The notes below the pieces were generated by a model that saw nothing but the letters and a program-made list of their open reading frames with translations, made no database searches and had not been told where the DNA came from. The translations under genes were made by a program, and so were the position numbers. This document shows, piece after piece, positions 1 to 10,749 of a stretch of 64,000 nucleotides of DNA (positions are counted from its first letter, which is position 1; the number at the start of each line of letters is the position of its first letter). The stretch comes from Helicobacter bizzozeronii CCUG 35545 (GTDB taxonomy: Bacteria; Campylobacterota; Campylobacteria; Campylobacterales; Helicobacteraceae), in contig CAGP01000048.1 in NCBI GenBank assembly GCA_000263275.1, positions 1 through 64,000 of the forward strand. The letters run 5' to 3'.

Positions 1-447
1 AATTTATGGCTAGACTATTACAAGGCGCGCGCTCTCACCTTTCTGGGTAATTATCTCAATGCAGAACACAGCAATATGCAAGATTATTGGATCACGATCT
101 ACAATGTGTATTTTGATAGGGCTTTTCCTCGTGATCAACTAATATGTACGGGTTCATGCGTGTATATCAAGGACATGACAGAGGCGATGCAAATGATACT
201 CCCAAACAAACCCACCCCCTGCCTGCAACCCCAGTATTTAAACCAAGAGGCTAGGGCAACTTGCTTGCAAATCTTCCAACAACACACCTATAACCCCAAA
301 CCCTTACAAAAGTATTTAAAATCCTTGCGTTTGATTTCCATTGATGAGAGCCCTTGTGTGTATCTTAACACCAGCGACAAACTCCAGTTATTTAAATCCA
401 GTAATGCCCTTTGTCTAGCCTTGCAGAAAAACTTAGCAAAGAAATAA
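1..447 (+). CDS. C-terminal part of an unknown protein (starts before the window)
   Basis: An open frame runs from base 1 to a TAA at 445-447 without a start that must be used; the ATG at 76 is internal, because the 25 upstream codons are open and similar in composition (they read NLWLDYYKARALTFLGNYLN). About 148 residues are visible. They are mixed aromatic and polar, with no membrane segment and no motif I can name. The product lies tail to tail with waaL, only 24 bases away. A surface-polysaccharide role is possible from that neighbour alone, but nothing in the residues shows it. The function is unknown. Confidence 0.6.
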   Translation, partial: NLWLDYYKARALTFLGNYLNAEHSNMQDYWITIYNVYFDRAFPRDQLICTGSCVYIKDMTEAMQMILPNKPTPCLQPQYLNQEARATCLQIFQQHTYNPKPLQKYLKSLRLISIDESPCVYLNTSDKLQLFKSSNALCLALQKNLAKK

Positions 448-471
448 GATGTAGGCTATGTTAGGGCATGC

Positions 472-1739
472 CTAGCGTGCTAGAGGTGGTGGGCTTGGAT
501 TGGGTCTAGTTTGCAGAACTCCCATCACCACCAAAGCCACAAAAAAGCTTCCCTCAATAAAAAAGTCAAAGGGGTCAAACCCGATCCCCAAGACAATATA
601 AAAGCATAACAGACTGAGCAAGAATAGACTAACTAGGGGGTCTTGATCTAGTGTGCGTGCAAATGCGCGCCACACCACCACCCAGAGCAATAAGAGTGCA
701 AACAGCCCCAGTAACCCCCTATGGGCAAGGGCATTGAAGATTTCATTGTCATAGCGTTCTTTGCAATCAATGCTTTTAGGGTCGCGATAAGACTGGGCAC
801 GGGTTACGATCTCTGCAATGTGTTTGCACTTGGTGCTGATGCTCATGCCAAAAAATGGGGAGAGACGCACGATCACTAAGGCTTCTTGCCAACGCGCCAA
901 ACGCGATCCAATGCTTGAATCGGGGTTTTTGTCGGCATAAAGTTTGAGATCGTGGCTAAAACCTTCTTGGGCATTTCTAGGGCCATGCAAGATTTTTTGA
1001 TTCTCCAAAATATGCACGGACACAAACATCCCCACAAAAAGCGCGCTGATCACAAGCATATAGGGCAAAGAACGCCAAGATTTTTGGCGGTATAAAATGA
1101 ATAAAGAGAGAATCACAAAAGTAGCACCAAAGGCAATAGAGGCGCTGCGTGTCCCGCTCAACAAGACCACCACAAACCCTAAGAGCATCGCTATGCCAAG
1201 CAAAATCTTTTCTGAGGGTTGTTTGGAATGCAAGGCATAGATGTAGCAACCAAAAAAGCGTGGCAGATGTTAGGGTTACAAAGCCTACAATGGTGCTAAA
1301 GCCCACCACACGGGACATATCAAAGCCTATGCGTTGCACCAATGCGATCACGCCATTGAGCGTGCAAGCAACCCCCATGCTATAAAAAAGATACCTCTGA
1401 TTCAAACATACCCGAACACTGCTCAAAAACACCAGAATCACCACGCCCAGCACATAGACTAGGGGCATGTTGAGCAGACGCAAATTTTCATGCCAGCTTT
1501 TTAGGTCGCTCTCCACAAATAGATTGGGCAATACAGCAACTGCCATGAGCAAAAACGCACCCACTAACCACTTGGTGGGGTGATCAAGCCTTAAGGGGGG
1601 TTTGTATTTCCAATAATAGCCAAGCGCCCCCACAGCCAGCACCACCAGCAGAATTTGGGGTAGTGGCTTCTTAAAAGAAGTTAGGAAAAACAGCGCAAAA
1701 AAAAAGCGTGGCGCACTGGCTAAGGGTGCGGGGTTGCAT
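472..1739 (-). CDS. waaL: O-antigen ligase WaaL, interrupted by two homopolymer frameshifts
   Basis: This is a polytopic inner-membrane protein that transfers O-antigen from undecaprenyl pyrophosphate to the lipid A core at the periplasmic face. The reading frame is in three pieces. The ATG at 1739 reads MQPRTLSQCATLFF and leaves frame at a run of nine T (1697-1705, coding strand). Removing one T joins it to the hydrophobic segment ALFFLTSFKKPLPQ. A second break lies at a run of six T (1252-1257); removing one T gives ATLFGCYIYALHSKQ and restores the rest. The rebuilt product is about 420 residues with roughly ten to twelve hydrophobic segments and a long periplasmic loop near residues 240-310, as in Wzy_C family ligases. 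Its place just after rpsO matches H. pylori HP1039. Both breaks fit +1 errors, although the T9 tract near the start could also be phase variable. Confidence 0.75.
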
Positions 1740-1745
1740 TACAAA

Positions 1746-2018
1746 TTAGCGGTTTTTGATCCCAAGTGCTTGGATGAGCTCCATGTAGCGATCGTGATGG
1801 GTGCGTTTGAGGTATTGGAGTAGGTTTTTGCGGTGCCCGACTAATTTTAACAACCCTAGACGGCTAGAATGATCCTTGGGGTTGCTCTTTAAATGGGTGG
1901 TCAGATCGGCAATCCTGCGACTCAAAAGCGCAATTTGCACCTCACAAGAACCCGTATCTTGAGCCGAACGCCCAAAACGCTTCATAATCTCTTGTTTTGT
2001 CTCCGTATCCAAAGCCAT
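1746..2018 (-). CDS. rpsO: 30S ribosomal protein S15
   Basis: This 90-residue protein is of the usual family length and binds 16S rRNA helices 20-22 early in assembly of the 30S platform. The diagnostic central part, [20 protein letters not shown] and [18 protein letters not shown], is intact. The ATG at 2018 is preceded by AGGAGG. A TATAAT box lies on the same strand at 2056-2051, giving a short leader. The stop is seven bases before the proposed waaL start, so the two genes are probably co-transcribed. flhA diverges on the other side, as in H. pylori (HP1040/HP1041). Confidence 0.97.
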   Translation of the reverse strand: MALDTETKQEIMKRFGRSAQDTGSCEVQIALLSRRIADLTTHLKSNPKDHSSRLGLLKLVGHRKNLLQYLKRTHHDRYMELIQALGIKNR

Positions 2019-2050
2019 AAGACCTCCTAATAGGAATTTGATAAGGTGGC

Positions 2051-2056
2051 ATTATA
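2051..2056 (-). promoter_or_regulatory. Probable -10 box of the rpsO promoter
   Basis: TATAAT, read on the minus strand, lies 33 bases upstream of the rpsO start codon. No clear -35 is seen, which is normal for the Helicobacter vegetative sigma factor. Confidence 0.55.
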
Positions 2057-2067
2057 ACTTAAAACAA

Positions 2068-2079
2068 GTAAAATTTTAC
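2068..2079. repeat. Perfect 12-base palindrome between rpsO and flhA
   Basis: GTAAAATTTTAC is a perfect inverted repeat, and the half GTAAAAT recurs at 2090-2096. It lies between the divergent rpsO and flhA starts, just upstream of the rpsO -10 box. It could be an operator, or simply AT-rich promoter DNA. Confidence 0.3.
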
Positions 2080-2140
2080 ATGAAAAATTGTAAAATGGGC
2101 TGTTAGCCTAAAAATAAACATAAGGATTGATTGAAGCGGC

Positions 2141-4339
2141 GTGGCAAGCGATAAGCAAAAGAGCATTCTTAAAAAAACTTTCCCTTTTTTAAGGCAGTTG
2201 AGCCAATCTAAGGATTTAACGGTCGTTGCCTTTGTGATTGCCATTTTGGGGATTATCATTGTCCCCTTGCCCCCCTTTTTGCTCGATTTTTTGCTCACCA
2301 TTTCGATTGCGCTTTCCGTGCTCATCATCTTAATCGGGCTTTACATCACCAAGCCTACCGATTTTAGCGCCTTCCCCACCTTGCTTTTGATTGTAACCCT
2401 TTATCGCCTCGCACTCAATGTCGCCACCACGCGCATGATTTTAACGCAGGGCTATAAGGGACCCAGTGCTGTTAGCGACATCATCAGTGCCTTTGGGGAA
2501 TTTAGCGTGAGTGGGAACTATGTCATTGGGGCGATTGTCTTTAGTATTTTGGTGCTGGTCAATCTCTTAGTGGTAACTAATGGTTCCACCCGTGTAACCG
2601 AAGTGCGCGCGCGTTTTGCACTAGATGCGATGCCGGGCAAACAAATGGCGATCGATGCGGATTTAAACTCAGGGCTAATTGATAATGAGGAGGCTAAAAA
2701 AAGACGCGCAACCCTTAGCCAAGAGGCGGATTTTTATGGTGCGATGGATGGGGCGAGCAAGTTTGTCAAGGGCGATGCGATTGCAGCCATCATCATCACC
2801 TTGATTAATATCATCGGGGGTTTTTTGGTGGGGGTGTTCCAAAAAGACATGAGTATCTCTTATAGTGCCTCGACTTTCACCATTTTAACCATTGGCGATG
2901 GATTGGTCGGGCAAATCCCAGCCTTGATTATCGCCACCGCTACGGGCATTGTCGCCACGCGCACCACCCAGCATGAAGAGGAAAATTTTGCTAGCAAACT
3001 CATCACGCAATTAACCGACAAGAGTAAAACCCTTGTCATTGTGGGCTTTATTCTCTTGCTCTTTGCGAGTGTCCCGGGTCTGCCCACCTTTTCGCTCGCC
3101 TTTGTGGGGAGTTTGTTTTTATTCATCGCATGGCTGATTTCACGCGAGGGCAAGGACAATTTATTTGTCAAATTTGAAAAATGGTTAAGTCAAAAAACGG
3201 GGGTTGATTTCTCCCATAAATCCACCACACAGGTAGAACAAACCCCCATCACCCGCCCCCAAAAAAGCGCTGAGGAGATCAAAAAAGAAGAAGAACAAGC
3301 CATCAATGAGGTGCTTAAAATTGAGTTTTTGGAATTGGCTTTGGGCTACCAGCTCATCTCCCTAGCAGACACCAAACAGGGGGGGGATTTGCTCGAGCGT
3401 ATCCGGGGCATTAGAAAGAAAATTGCCAGTGATTATGGCTTTTTAATGCCCCAAATCCGCATTAGAGATAATCTCCAGCTCCCCCCCACACACTATGAAA
3501 TCAAACTCAAGGGGATCAGTATTGGGGATGGGAGCGTGATGCCCGATCGTTTCTTGGCGATGAATACGGGCTTTGCGGGCAAAGAGATCGAGGGAATCCC
3601 CACCAAAGAGCCCGCCTTTGGCATGGATGCGCTTTGGATTGAGCCCAAAGACAAAGAGGAGGCGATCATTCAGGGTTATACCATCATTGACCCCTCCACC
3701 GTGATTGCCACCCACACCAGCGAGTTAGTCAAAAAATACGCTGAGGAGTTCATCACCAAAGATGAGGTCAAATCGCTTTTAGATCGCTTGGCTAATGACT
3801 ACCCTGCCATCATTGAGGAGGCAAAAAAAATCCCTACCGGGGTTATCCGCTCTGTTTTGCAAGAACTCTTGCATGAGAAAATCCCCATTAGGGACATGCT
3901 CACCATTTTAGAAACCATCACCGATATTGCCCCCAGCGTGCAAAATGACATCACCATTTTAACCGAGCAGGTGCGCGCTAGACTTTCAAGAGTCATCACC
4001 AATATTTTTAAATCTGAAGATGGAAGCTTAAAATTACTCACTTTGGGCACAGCCACCGAGCAACACTTACTCAATAAACTCAAAGATCAACCCTCGGGCA
4101 AATTCTTGCTTTTAAACGCAACCGAGATGCAACAACTCATTGAGAATATCTCTGCTGAGTCGATGAAAATTTTACAACGCGGGATTGCCCCCGTGATTTT
4201 GATTGTCGATCCCGAGTTGCGCCGCCCGCTCTCCTCTAAGATGGAGCAATTTAAGATTGACATTGTGGTCTTAAGCCATGCCGAATTAGACACCAACGCC
4301 AAATACGAAGTGCTAGGCACGATCAACATTAATTTTTAA
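2141..4339 (+). CDS. flhA: Flagellar export apparatus protein FlhA
   Basis: This is the inner-membrane component of the flagellar type III export gate. It forms a nonameric ring whose cytoplasmic domain receives chaperone-substrate complexes. The product is 732 residues, the usual length. Residues 1-330 hold about eight membrane segments. The family signature, [18 protein letters not shown], lies near residue 155. After a charged linker (about 335-400) comes the cytoplasmic export domain to the C-terminus. The start is GTG at 2141, because an in-frame TGA lies only two codons upstream; a weak AAGGA precedes it. The frame is intact despite several runs. It diverges from rpsO and is followed nine bases later by the DHH gene, as HP1041-HP1042 in H. 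pylori. Confidence 0.97.
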   Translation: MASDKQKSILKKTFPFLRQLSQSKDLTVVAFVIAILGIIIVPLPPFLLDFLLTISIALSVLIILIGLYITKPTDFSAFPTLLLIVTLYRLALNVATTRMILTQGYKGPSAVSDIISAFGEFSVSGNYVIGAIVFSILVLVNLLVVTNGSTRVTEVRARFALDAMPGKQMAIDADLNSGLIDNEEAKKRRATLSQEADFYGAMDGASKFVKGDAIAAIIITLINIIGGFLVGVFQKDMSISYSASTFTILTIGDGLVGQIPALIIATATGIVATRTTQHEEENFASKLITQLTDKSKTLVIVGFILLLFASVPGLPTFSLAFVGSLFLFIAWLISREGKDNLFVKFEKWLSQKTGVDFSHKSTTQVEQTPITRPQKSAEEIKKEEEQAINEVLKIEFLELALGYQLISLADTKQGGDLLERIRGIRKKIASDYGFLMPQIRIRDNLQLPPTHYEIKLKGISIGDGSVMPDRFLAMNTGFAGKEIEGIPTKEPAFGMDALWIEPKDKEEAIIQGYTIIDPSTVIATHTSELVKKYAEEFITKDEVKSLLDRLANDYPAIIEEAKKIPTGVIRSVLQELLHEKIPIRDMLTILETITDIAPSVQNDITILTEQVRARLSRVITNIFKSEDGSLKLLTLGTATEQHLLNKLKDQPSGKFLLLNATEMQQLIENISAESMKILQRGIAPVILIVDPELRRPLSSKMEQFKIDIVVLSHAELDTNAKYEVLGTININF

Positions 4340-4348
4340 GGACTTAAG

Positions 4349-5435
4349 ATGCAGGTTTTTCATTTATCCCACATTGATTTAGATGGTTATGGTTGCCAAT
4401 TCATTAGCCGCCATTTTTTTCAGAACATCACCTACTACAATGCCAACTATGGGCGGGAGGTATCCGCTAGGTTGCATGAAATTGCCGATGCCTTGCAAGC
4501 ACAGACCAACCAGCACAAGCAATTTTTGATCTTGGTTACAGATTTGAATCTCAGTCTAGGCGAGGCGGAGTTTTTGCAAAAACAAAGCGATGGCTTGCGC
4601 TCACAGGGTGTTGAGGTGCAACTCTTGCTCTTAGATCACCACATCACAGGCAAGGAGGCTGCTGAGGCTTACCATTGGTATCATTTAGATGTGGATCGCA
4701 GCGCTTCTAAGATCACTTTTGAAACCCTCAAAGCCCAGTATCCCCCCTTGCAAGATTTGGCAAATCTAGAGTCTATGGTGGAGATGATCAACTCCATTGA
4801 TATTTGGAAAGAGGGGGAATTTGGGTTTGAATTGGGCAAGGTGTGTATGCGCATGATTGCTGGGAGTTCTGAGCTCAACCGCTTTATGTTTGATGTGGAG
4901 CACCGCAACTATAAATTTGCCCTCTTAAAGCAAGCCCAAGACTATATCGCCAAAGAGAATGGCGCGGTGGTCTTTGATAACGATCTTTTTAGGTTAAAAA
5001 AAATCGCCCTAGGGGGCAACCCCGATCGAGAAATCATGGATAATATCGCTTCTAACGCCCAAGTAGCCTTATTGTCCCAAAAAAAAAGAAGAGTGTAGTA
5101 TCTATTGTGAAGGCAAACGGGGGTTTTTGAGCTACTCTATGGGCGGGATTAGCGTTTTGGCAAATTTATTTTTGTGCCAAAATAGCGAATTTGACTTTTA
5201 CATGGATGTCAATCCTAGGGGCAATGTGAGTTTGCGCTCCAATGGCAAATGCGATGTTAGTAACCTAAGTAAGCAATATTTTAATGGTGGTGGGCATAAA
5301 AACGCCAGCGGGGGCAGAATCGAAGGATTCAAAGAAAGTTTTAGCTATTATGACATCAAGGAGCAGGTGGAAAAGGCATTGAATAAAACAACGGAGACAG
5401 ATTACAGCTTTTTTGGCAATCGTTTCCAATTTTAG
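4349..5435 (+). CDS. DHH-family phosphoesterase (HP1042-like), one frameshift
   Basis: A cytoplasmic phosphoesterase of the DHH superfamily, possibly a nanoRNase or a bis-phosphate nucleotidase; the substrate is not shown by the sequence. The N-terminal metal site reads SHIDLDGYG at residues 7-15, and the DHH motif reads LLLDHHITG near residue 96. The C-terminal DHHA1 signature GGGHKNASGG is present. The frame breaks at a run of nine A (5079-5087); with eight A it reads LSQKKEECSIYCEGKRGF and continues to the TAG at 5435, giving about 361 residues. It follows flhA closely and is probably co-transcribed. The break fits the +1 pattern seen across the window. Confidence 0.8.
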
Positions 5436-5462
5436 TCCAATCGATATTCTAAAGGAGTCCAT

Positions 5463-6140
5463 ATGCGATCGTGGTTTGTGTGTTTTTTGCTGACTATAAC
5501 TTTAAGTGGGTGTGTGAGCTATCAGATCAAGCCCGAGAATGTCTCCAGTTACAACAATGGGATTCAAGTTTTGACCTCTTCTAAGGCGCGCTCTAAGGTG
5601 CAGGTTGAGGTGGCACAAAAAAAACTCAAAGGGATTGATAACCCGCCTTTGGTGCTGTATGTGGGGGCTCAAGTGATCGGGGGCGATCCAGTGGATTTTG
5701 ATACTTCCCATATCTCTGTGAGCGAAAATGGCAAGAGTCTATCGGTTTTGAACTTTAATCAGATGATGCGTTCTAGCTATGACTTTGAGCCCGCCTTGCA
5801 AAAATTCAATATCGCCGTGCCCACCTCATCGACTACCGATGTGATGGCACCCCCCATGTTTTACTACGGGCAGGGCGATTTTCTAGCCTATGACATGATG
5901 TTTGGCATGCCCTTTATGATGATGGATGATGCCCAAACGCAAGCCATCGAACAAGAGGAACGCCAAGCCTTTAAAATCATGGCGATCAACTACCTCAAAC
6001 GCTCCACGCTCAAGCCCGGAGGCAAGGCTAAGGGCGGGTTTGTTGTGGTCAATTCAAAATACATTGTCCCGGGCACTCTTGTGGTGCAGGTCCTATTAGA
6101 AAATGAAGTGCATGCCTTTAAGATCGATATTACACAATAG
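5463..6140 (+). CDS. Putative lipoprotein with a methionine-rich segment
   Basis: A 225-residue secreted protein with a short signal ending in a lipobox (LTLSGC, Cys17), so it is probably lipid-anchored in the periplasm or outer membrane. The start ATG at 5463 has AGGAG a few bases upstream. Around residues 121-161 there is a run rich in Met, Phe, Tyr and Asp, including [16 protein letters not shown], that could be a membrane-associated or metal-binding stretch. The C-terminal 60 residues look like a small beta domain. I do not recognise the family. It is followed eight bases later by pheS; in H. pylori that place is held by a different gene (recollection). Confidence 0.75.
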   Translation: MRSWFVCFLLTITLSGCVSYQIKPENVSSYNNGIQVLTSSKARSKVQVEVAQKKLKGIDNPPLVLYVGAQVIGGDPVDFDTSHISVSENGKSLSVLNFNQMMRSSYDFEPALQKFNIAVPTSSTTDVMAPPMFYYGQGDFLAYDMMFGMPFMMMDDAQTQAIEQEERQAFKIMAINYLKRSTLKPGGKAKGGFVVVNSKYIVPGTLVVQVLLENEVHAFKIDITQ

Positions 6141-6148
6141 GGGTTTTT

Positions 6149-7147
6149 TTGCAAACTTTAAAAAATTTACTCGCCCAAATCCAAGAAGTTAGCGACCTTA
6201 AGGGTTTAGAAGCCTTACGCCTCCAAGTCTTAGGCAAAAAGGGGGAACTCACCCAAGAGTTTAGCGCGCTTAAAAATCTAGAGGGCAAGCAAAAGGCCCA
6301 AAAAGCCCAAGAGCTCAACCAGCTCAAAGAGGCTTTCACCCATGCGCATGCCAGCAAGAAAAAAGAATTGCAGGATTTGGAGCTAGAGGCTAAATTACGC
6401 ACCCAAGCCATCGACCCCACTTTGGCTAATAGCACATTGGGTTCTAGTCTAGGGCATCCTCTAAGTTACACCAAAGATCGCATCATCACCTATTTTACCC
6501 AGCAAGGTTTTAAGTTGCATGTGGGCACGCTGGTAGAAGAAGAGTGCTATAATTTTGACATGCTCAACATGCCCAGCCACCACCCCGCCCGCGACATGCA
6601 AGACACCTTTTATTTTAAAGATCACAAGTTATTACGCACCCACACCTCGCCCACCCAAATCCATGCCATGCAGACCCAAAAACCCCCGATCAAGATGATT
6701 GGCGTGGGGCATACCTTCAGGCGTGATTATGACACCACACACACCCCCATGTTCTCCCAAGTGGAGGGCTTGGTGGTGGATCGCGCCCAAAAAGTGCATT
6801 TTGGGCACTTAAAGCAGGTCCTAGAGGACTTTTTGCATGGTTTTTTTGGGGGTGTCAAGGTGCGTTGGCGCTCTAGCTTTTTCCCTTTCACTGAGCCTAG
6901 TGCTGAGGTGGATATTAGTTGTGTGTTTTGTAATCAAGCGGGTTGCAAGGTGTGCAAAAACACGGGCTGGTTGGAGGTGTTGGGGGCAGGCTGTGTGCAT
7001 CCAGCCGTTTTTAAACATGCCGGGCTTAAGAATGTGAGCGGGTATGCCTTTGGGCTAGGGATTGAACGCTTAACCATGCTCACTTGTGGGATCAATGATC
7101 TTAGAAGTCTATTTGAAACCGATTTACGCCTCTTGGAGGGCTTTTAA
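6149..7147 (+). CDS. pheS: Phenylalanyl-tRNA synthetase alpha subunit
   Basis: The catalytic subunit of the (alpha-beta)2 class II synthetase that charges tRNA-Phe. At 332 residues it is close to the family norm. An N-terminal coiled coil of about 85 residues binds the tRNA. Class II motif 2 is seen around [10 protein letters not shown] and [13 protein letters not shown], and motif 3 as [10 protein letters not shown] near the end. Four cysteines in [19 protein letters not shown] form a probable zinc-binding insertion. The start is TTG at 6149, the only start compatible with the preceding stop. The gene shares a base with pheT (TAATG), so translation is coupled. Confidence 0.96.
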   Translation: MQTLKNLLAQIQEVSDLKGLEALRLQVLGKKGELTQEFSALKNLEGKQKAQKAQELNQLKEAFTHAHASKKKELQDLELEAKLRTQAIDPTLANSTLGSSLGHPLSYTKDRIITYFTQQGFKLHVGTLVEEECYNFDMLNMPSHHPARDMQDTFYFKDHKLLRTHTSPTQIHAMQTQKPPIKMIGVGHTFRRDYDTTHTPMFSQVEGLVVDRAQKVHFGHLKQVLEDFLHGFFGGVKVRWRSSFFPFTEPSAEVDISCVFCNQAGCKVCKNTGWLEVLGAGCVHPAVFKHAGLKNVSGYAFGLGIERLTMLTCGINDLRSLFETDLRLLEGF

Positions 7148-9442
7148 TGCTACTAAACACCGACACCCTACGGGATTTTTTGGACGGGTCTTTGCCCGCT
7201 GTGTCTGCCCTGTGTGCGGATTTAAGCTATATTGGCTTGGAGGTGGAGAGCGCAACCCCCTTTGATCTGCCCGATTTGGTGGTGGTGGGGCAAGTCTTGG
7301 AGTGCGCCAAACACCCCGATGCTGCCAAGTTGCATGTTTGCCAAGTGGATATGGGTTCTGAGGTCTTGCAAATTGTGTGTGGGGCGGGCAATGTGGGCGT
7401 GGGGCAGTTTGTGGCTGTGGCTTTGCAAGGGGCGTATTTGCCAGCATGCAATCTTAGCATACAAGCAAGCCACTTAAGGGGCGTGCAGAGTTTGGGCATG
7501 CTCTGCTCGGCTGTGGAACTGGGGTTGCCCAAAATCAATGAGGGGATTTTGATCTTAGATAGCAGTATCAACCATGACAAACCCCTCAAATTAGGCACGC
7601 CCCTAAAAGATTTGCCCTTTTTTTAAAGGCACACTTTTAGATATTGCGCTCACCCCCAATCGGGGCGATTGCTTGAGCGTGTTGGGCTTAGCCCGTGAGA
7701 TGAGCGTGCTCTATCATCTGCCCCTCAAATCCCCCCCCAAGCTGGCTATTGGTGCGCCCTTAGACATCCAAATTGCCCCCAATCTCCCCCCTTGTGCGCT
7801 TAACTACGCCTTGCTTGATTTAAAGCCCTCCATGCCCCTAGAGATTGCCCTAAGTTTAGCCCTGCAACACAACCTACAGCCCGACCCCCTAGCCAATTTC
7901 TTAGAATATGCCACCTATCTTAGTGGCGTGCTCTTGCATGCCTACCCCCATGTGCGCTTAGAAGTGGGTATCAATAGTGCGGGTTTTGTATGCGTGGGCG
8001 ATCACGCCCAAACCCTCTCTGTGTTGGGTGTTAGCCCCCCTAAGCCCACCAGTGCGCCCTATCTCATAGAAGCAAGTTTTATAGACCCCGAACATGTGTG
8101 CCAAAACCTGCACGCCCACCCAATAGAAAATAGCCCCACGCTAACCCATCGCTCCAAACGCGGGAGTGATCCACAGGTGTTAGTGGGTTTAGAGTGGCTA
8201 GCCTTTTTGCTCCAACGCTTTGCACCCCAAGCCAACTTGCAAGTGAGCCCCCCTAGCACGCCCCCCATATCTGCTAAAACCCTCAGCTTTAGCCCCCAAG
8301 ACATCGGGGATATTTTGGGGCAAACACCCAGCAAAGAACGCATACAAGAGATTTTAAAGGCACTTAGATTCGAACTATGCGATCAAGGCGAACAATTCCT
8401 AGCCACCATCCCCCCCTTTAGGCATGACATCAGTACAATCCCTGACATCGCCGAAGAGATTTTACGCATACAAGGCTTAGATGATCTGCCTAAGAGTTCC
8501 TTAGCCACCTTTGAGTCCAGCAGTGCTAACCCCCATTACACACGCCATCTCTTTGAGCGCCAAATAGCTACCAAAGCCCTAGCATGGGGTTTTAAAGAGG
8601 TGGTGCATTATCTCTTTGCTAAAAAAGAACACTTAGAAACCCTAGGTTACCCCACCTTGCAAGAAAACCTAGACTTACTCAACCCCATTAATAGCGATCT
8701 AAACACCCTACGCACCTCTTTAATCCCCGGACTCTTAGAAGCTCTAGGGCGCAATAAAAATTTGGGCTTTAAAAGTATGGCATTGTTTGAACTAGGCAGT
8801 GTCTATGACACCCAACGCACCCAACAACCCAGTTTGGCATTTCTAGCTGCTGGTTTGCAAACCCCCCCCCACTACCCCCACCCCAAGGGCACAGAGTGGG
8901 ATTTTTACAGCTTTACTGCCATGCTTGCACGCATTCTAGGAGTCTTTGAATTGCACCCCATTAGCCCCCAACAACGCCAAGAACAACCCTATTTAAACAC
9001 CACCTACCACCCCTACCAAAGCGCATGGATATTCCAAGAGGGCGTGAAAATCGGCGTGGTGGGTGCGCTTAATCCGATCTTGGTGCAAGAATACGATTTG
9101 CTAGAGGGTTTTATTGCTGAGGTTTTTAGCGCGCATTTAAACCCCAAAGCCCACAAGACCCAAGAGTTTTCCAAACTCCCCACCAGCTTTAGGGATTTGA
9201 CCATTTTAGTGGGCAAAGAATTACCCTTTAGCGATCTCAAAAAGAGTATCCAACAAGCCCAAATCCCCCACCTGAAAGAAGTCTTTGCCCTAGATGTCTA
9301 TCCCCAAAGCCCCCAAGAGATCGCCTTGAGTTTGCGTCTTAAAATCCAATCTCAAGAATCCCTGATTGATAGCCAATTACAAGAAGTGGTGGATCGCGTG
9401 CTCCACATCCTAAGCACACATTTTAAGGCTAAACTCAAATGA
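7147..9442 (+). CDS. pheT: Phenylalanyl-tRNA synthetase beta subunit, one frameshift
   Basis: The structural and editing subunit of PheRS. In order it has an N-terminal tRNA-binding fold (residues about 40-150, with VLECAKHPDAAKLHVCQVD), a B3/4 editing region, a B5 domain, the inactive class II core and a C-terminal anticodon-binding domain. The frame breaks at a run of seven T (7618-7624); with six it reads DLPFFKGTLLDIALTPNRGD, the conserved start of the B3/4 region, and gives about 764 residues. Since PheRS beta is essential, the break is best read as a sequence error. It overlaps aroA by four bases. Confidence 0.93.
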
Positions 9443-10749
9443 TCACAATCCAGCCAGCCAAAAGTTTTGATCTCAGCCTCAATCAACTCCCCCCCGATAA
9501 ATCCTTGAGTCACCGCGCCTTTATACTGGCTTTGCTAACCAAGAAGCCCTCTGTGGTGCATCACCCCCTGTGCGCTAAAGATTGTTTGAGCACTCTAGCC
9601 ACCAGCAAGGCTCTGGGTTTGGGCGTGCAAAAAAAACAACACACCTTCAAGCTCACCCCGCCCCAAGATTTTTTACGCTTTAGCGAGCCAGCTAAACCCC
9701 TAAATTGCCATAACTCGGGCACGACCATGCGCCTTTTTGCTGGATTACTCAGCTCCAGCCAAACCCTCCAGCAACACTACATCTTAAGTGGGGATTCCTC
9801 ACTCAACAAACGCCCAATGGGGCGGGTGATCGCCCCCTTAACCCAAATGGGGGCAAAAATCTACGCAAGGGCGCAAAATTCCCTAGCCCCTCTAAGCATT
9901 CTAAGCACGCCCTTACATGGGATTAACTACACAAGCCCCATGCCCTCCGCACAAGTCAAAAGCGCAATTTTACTAGCCACCCTGCAAGCCAGTAGCCCAA
10001 CCACCTTTAGCGAGCCCTTTTTAAGCCGCGATCACACTGAGCGCATGTTAAAAGCGCTGGGGGCTAATATCCAAATAAGTAATCAGCGCATCAACCTAGA
10101 GCCCCTAAGCAAACCCCTAGAGAGTTTTGAATGGGCTATCCCGGCTGACCCTTCTAGCGCATTTTACTTTGCTTTGGCGGCTATCTTAGTGCCCCAAAGC
10201 CGTGTTTTGCTCCAAAATGTCTTGCTCAACCCCACCCGCATTGAGGCTTTTAAGGTTTTAGAAAAAATGGGTGCTTATGTGGAATTTTACCCCAAAACCC
10301 AAGAGATCGAGCCTGTGGGGGATATTTATGTGGAACACCGCCCCTTAAAAGCGGTGCAAATCCAAGAAAACATCGCCTTTTTGATCGATGAACTGCCCGC
10401 TTTAAGCGTGGCTATGGCAGTGGCTAGTGGGGTTAGCGTGGTGGAAAATGCCCAAGAGTTGCGCTTTAAAGAGAGCGATCGCATCGCCACGACTTTAGCC
10501 AATTTGCAAAAATTAGGCATTGAGTGCCACGCCCTAGAAGATGGCTTTAAAATTGTGGGGAGCAGTTTAAAACGCCCCAAAGAACCCCTAGAGAGCTTTG
10601 GCGATCACCGCATTGCACTGAGTTTTGCCACCGCTTTATTAAGCTGTGGTGGCGCGCTCAAAAATGCCGCTTGCATGGCAATCTCCTTCCCCCAATTTTT
10701 AGAAATCTTGGGGCGCATTGTCCCGCTTAAGGTGGCTGATGGAAGTTAA
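9439..10749 (+). CDS. aroA: 3-phosphoshikimate 1-carboxyvinyltransferase (EPSP synthase)
   Basis: Transfers enolpyruvate from PEP to shikimate 3-phosphate in the sixth step of the shikimate pathway, in the cytoplasm. The product is 436 residues, the normal length. The substrate-binding lysine region reads PPDKSLSHRAF, the family signature NSGTTMRLFAG lies near residue 93, and GDSSLNKRPMGRVI, RFKESDRI and FGDHRIALSF complete the site. The gene overlaps pheT by four bases and ispH by eleven, so the four genes form one operon, as HP0403-HP0400 in H. pylori. Confidence 0.97.
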   Translation: MITIQPAKSFDLSLNQLPPDKSLSHRAFILALLTKKPSVVHHPLCAKDCLSTLATSKALGLGVQKKQHTFKLTPPQDFLRFSEPAKPLNCHNSGTTMRLFAGLLSSSQTLQQHYILSGDSSLNKRPMGRVIAPLTQMGAKIYARAQNSLAPLSILSTPLHGINYTSPMPSAQVKSAILLATLQASSPTTFSEPFLSRDHTERMLKALGANIQISNQRINLEPLSKPLESFEWAIPADPSSAFYFALAAILVPQSRVLLQNVLLNPTRIEAFKVLEKMGAYVEFYPKTQEIEPVGDIYVEHRPLKAVQIQENIAFLIDELPALSVAMAVASGVSVVENAQELRFKESDRIATTLANLQKLGIECHALEDGFKIVGSSLKRPKEPLESFGDHRIALSFATALLSCGGALKNAACMAISFPQFLEILGRIVPLKVADGS

